A stretch of DNA of 64,000 bases from JAVJSD01 sp040219575 (GTDB lineage Bacteria; Planctomycetota; Planctomycetia; Pirellulales; Pirellulaceae), in assembly GCA_040219575.1 (NCBI GenBank), contig JAVJSD010000134.1:15162-79161 (forward strand), written 5' to 3'. The notes under the pieces were generated by a model. It worked only from the letters and a program-made list of their open reading frames with translations. It did not search any database and had not been told where the DNA came from. Shown here one piece after another: positions 63,630 to 64,000 of this stretch (position 1 is the first letter of the stretch; the number at the start of each line of letters is the position of its first letter). The position numbers and the translations under genes are program-made.

Positions 63630-63884
63630 ATGAGTGCCTCAACAAAAAGAAATCGACCGCGTATTTCGTGTACGAAGTTGGCGGAGTACATGGTAGCAAG
63701 TCCCACGCGTCGACGGAGAATCCTCCAAGATCAAAAATGTCCTAGTGATTTTACCGTGCCACGATATGCAGAGGCACAGGAAGCCATTGCTGCGTATTTG
63801 CGCCGAGGGGCGCGTGATGAGAGGATTATTGAGCGCACCATTGACAGACTGGCAACTTCGGATAATGCAACATCTCTTCTGTAA
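63630..63884 (+). CDS. Small helical protein, probable partner, possibly truncated
   Basis: 84 residues, 49 bases after the AIPR-like gene on the same strand. A helix-turn-helix-like segment (CTKLAEYMVASPTRRRRILQ, then RYAEAQEAIAAYLRRG) suggests a nucleic-acid-binding or adaptor role. I do not know the family by name. The frame ends 14 bases before the stop of an IS256-family transposase that reads towards it. The element end normally lies farther out than that, so the last residues here may be encoded by the element and the native gene may be longer. Confidence 0.6.
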   Translation: MSASTKRNRPRISCTKLAEYMVASPTRRRRILQDQKCPSDFTVPRYAEAQEAIAAYLRRGARDERIIERTIDRLATSDNATSLL

Positions 63885-63898
63885 AAGTGGGGTGGCCG

Positions 63899-64000
63899 CT
63901 ACCTGGTTTCGAATTTGAGATAGGTTTTTCCGGTTTCCCATTCTTCGCTGGTTTCGACGAGCACGGCGCTGGCCAGTCTCAAGAGCGACGCCTCGTTTGG
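63899..64000 (-). mobile_element. IS256-family transposase, C-terminal end (runs off the window)
   Basis: Reading leftwards from the edge, 33 residues NEASLLRLASAVLVETSEEW and ETGKTYLKFETR, then TAG at 63901-63899. LxxLxxAxLxExxEEWxTGKxYL is the typical end of IS256 (mutator-like) transposases. The rest of the element and its right inverted repeat lie outside the window. I could not find a sure left inverted repeat. Confidence 0.85.

Overview
The window is about 65% GC, gene-dense chromosomal DNA that looks like a planctomycete, most likely Pirellulales-like. The signs are a secreted sulfatase, several twin-arginine-exported Gfo/Idh/MocA oxidoreductases, a VCBS-repeat protein, a glucose/sorbosone-dehydrogenase-type protein with c-haem motifs, a DUF1570-type protease, a SecD-SecF fusion, and many small dispersed intergenic inverted repeats. 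No rRNA, tRNA or CRISPR array was seen. The genus assignment is inference.

Layout. 1-3740: 5' end of a sulfatase, a DUF4139-type protein and a pair of CBS-domain genes. 3899-11228: a haem-containing dehydrogenase-like protein diverging from yajC-secDF. 11674-15246: three consecutive amidohydrolase-family genes and a glycosyltransferase, all on the minus strand. 15247-15946: a 700-base gene-free stretch whose + strand has a promoter-like sequence followed by a strongly folded region, a candidate non-coding RNA. 15947-26326: folK with a degenerate kinase-like tail, then secreted or exported proteins (VCBS, two Gfo/Idh/MocA, PHP domain, PQQ propeller lipoprotein). 26457-30996: a RelE/ParE-type toxin-antitoxin pair, trpA, a secreted metalloprotease-like protein and a group 1/2-type sigma factor whose start is abnormal. 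31474-40403: a cell-surface polysaccharide/LPS cluster (FkbM methyltransferase, GmhB, two GT9 heptosyltransferase-like proteins, GT87, GT2, and an acetyltransferase/aminotransferase/dehydrogenase trio of the WbpD/WbpE/WbpB kind). 40604-55857: housekeeping genes (ridA, desaturase, LOG family, tex, lolD-like ABC ATPase, thioesterase, cold-shock protein, UDP-xylose synthase-like, cysteine desulfurase). 56038-62055: the replication-origin cluster dnaA, dnaN, a DUF721/DciA-like gene and gyrB, without recF; the dnaA-dnaN gap is a candidate oriC. 62258-64000: a lower-GC insertion with an AIPR-like gene, a small helical partner gene and the C-terminus of an IS256-family transposase.

Genes that clearly work together: yajC and secDF (Sec accessory complex); the surface-sugar cluster; toxin and antitoxin; the replication genes; and probably the AIPR-like pair, which is the best candidate for an uncharacterised (defence-like) system. 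The other strong candidate for something undescribed is the folded RNA upstream of folK. Intergenic spacers carry at least eight families of short, often palindromic repeats, listed individually.
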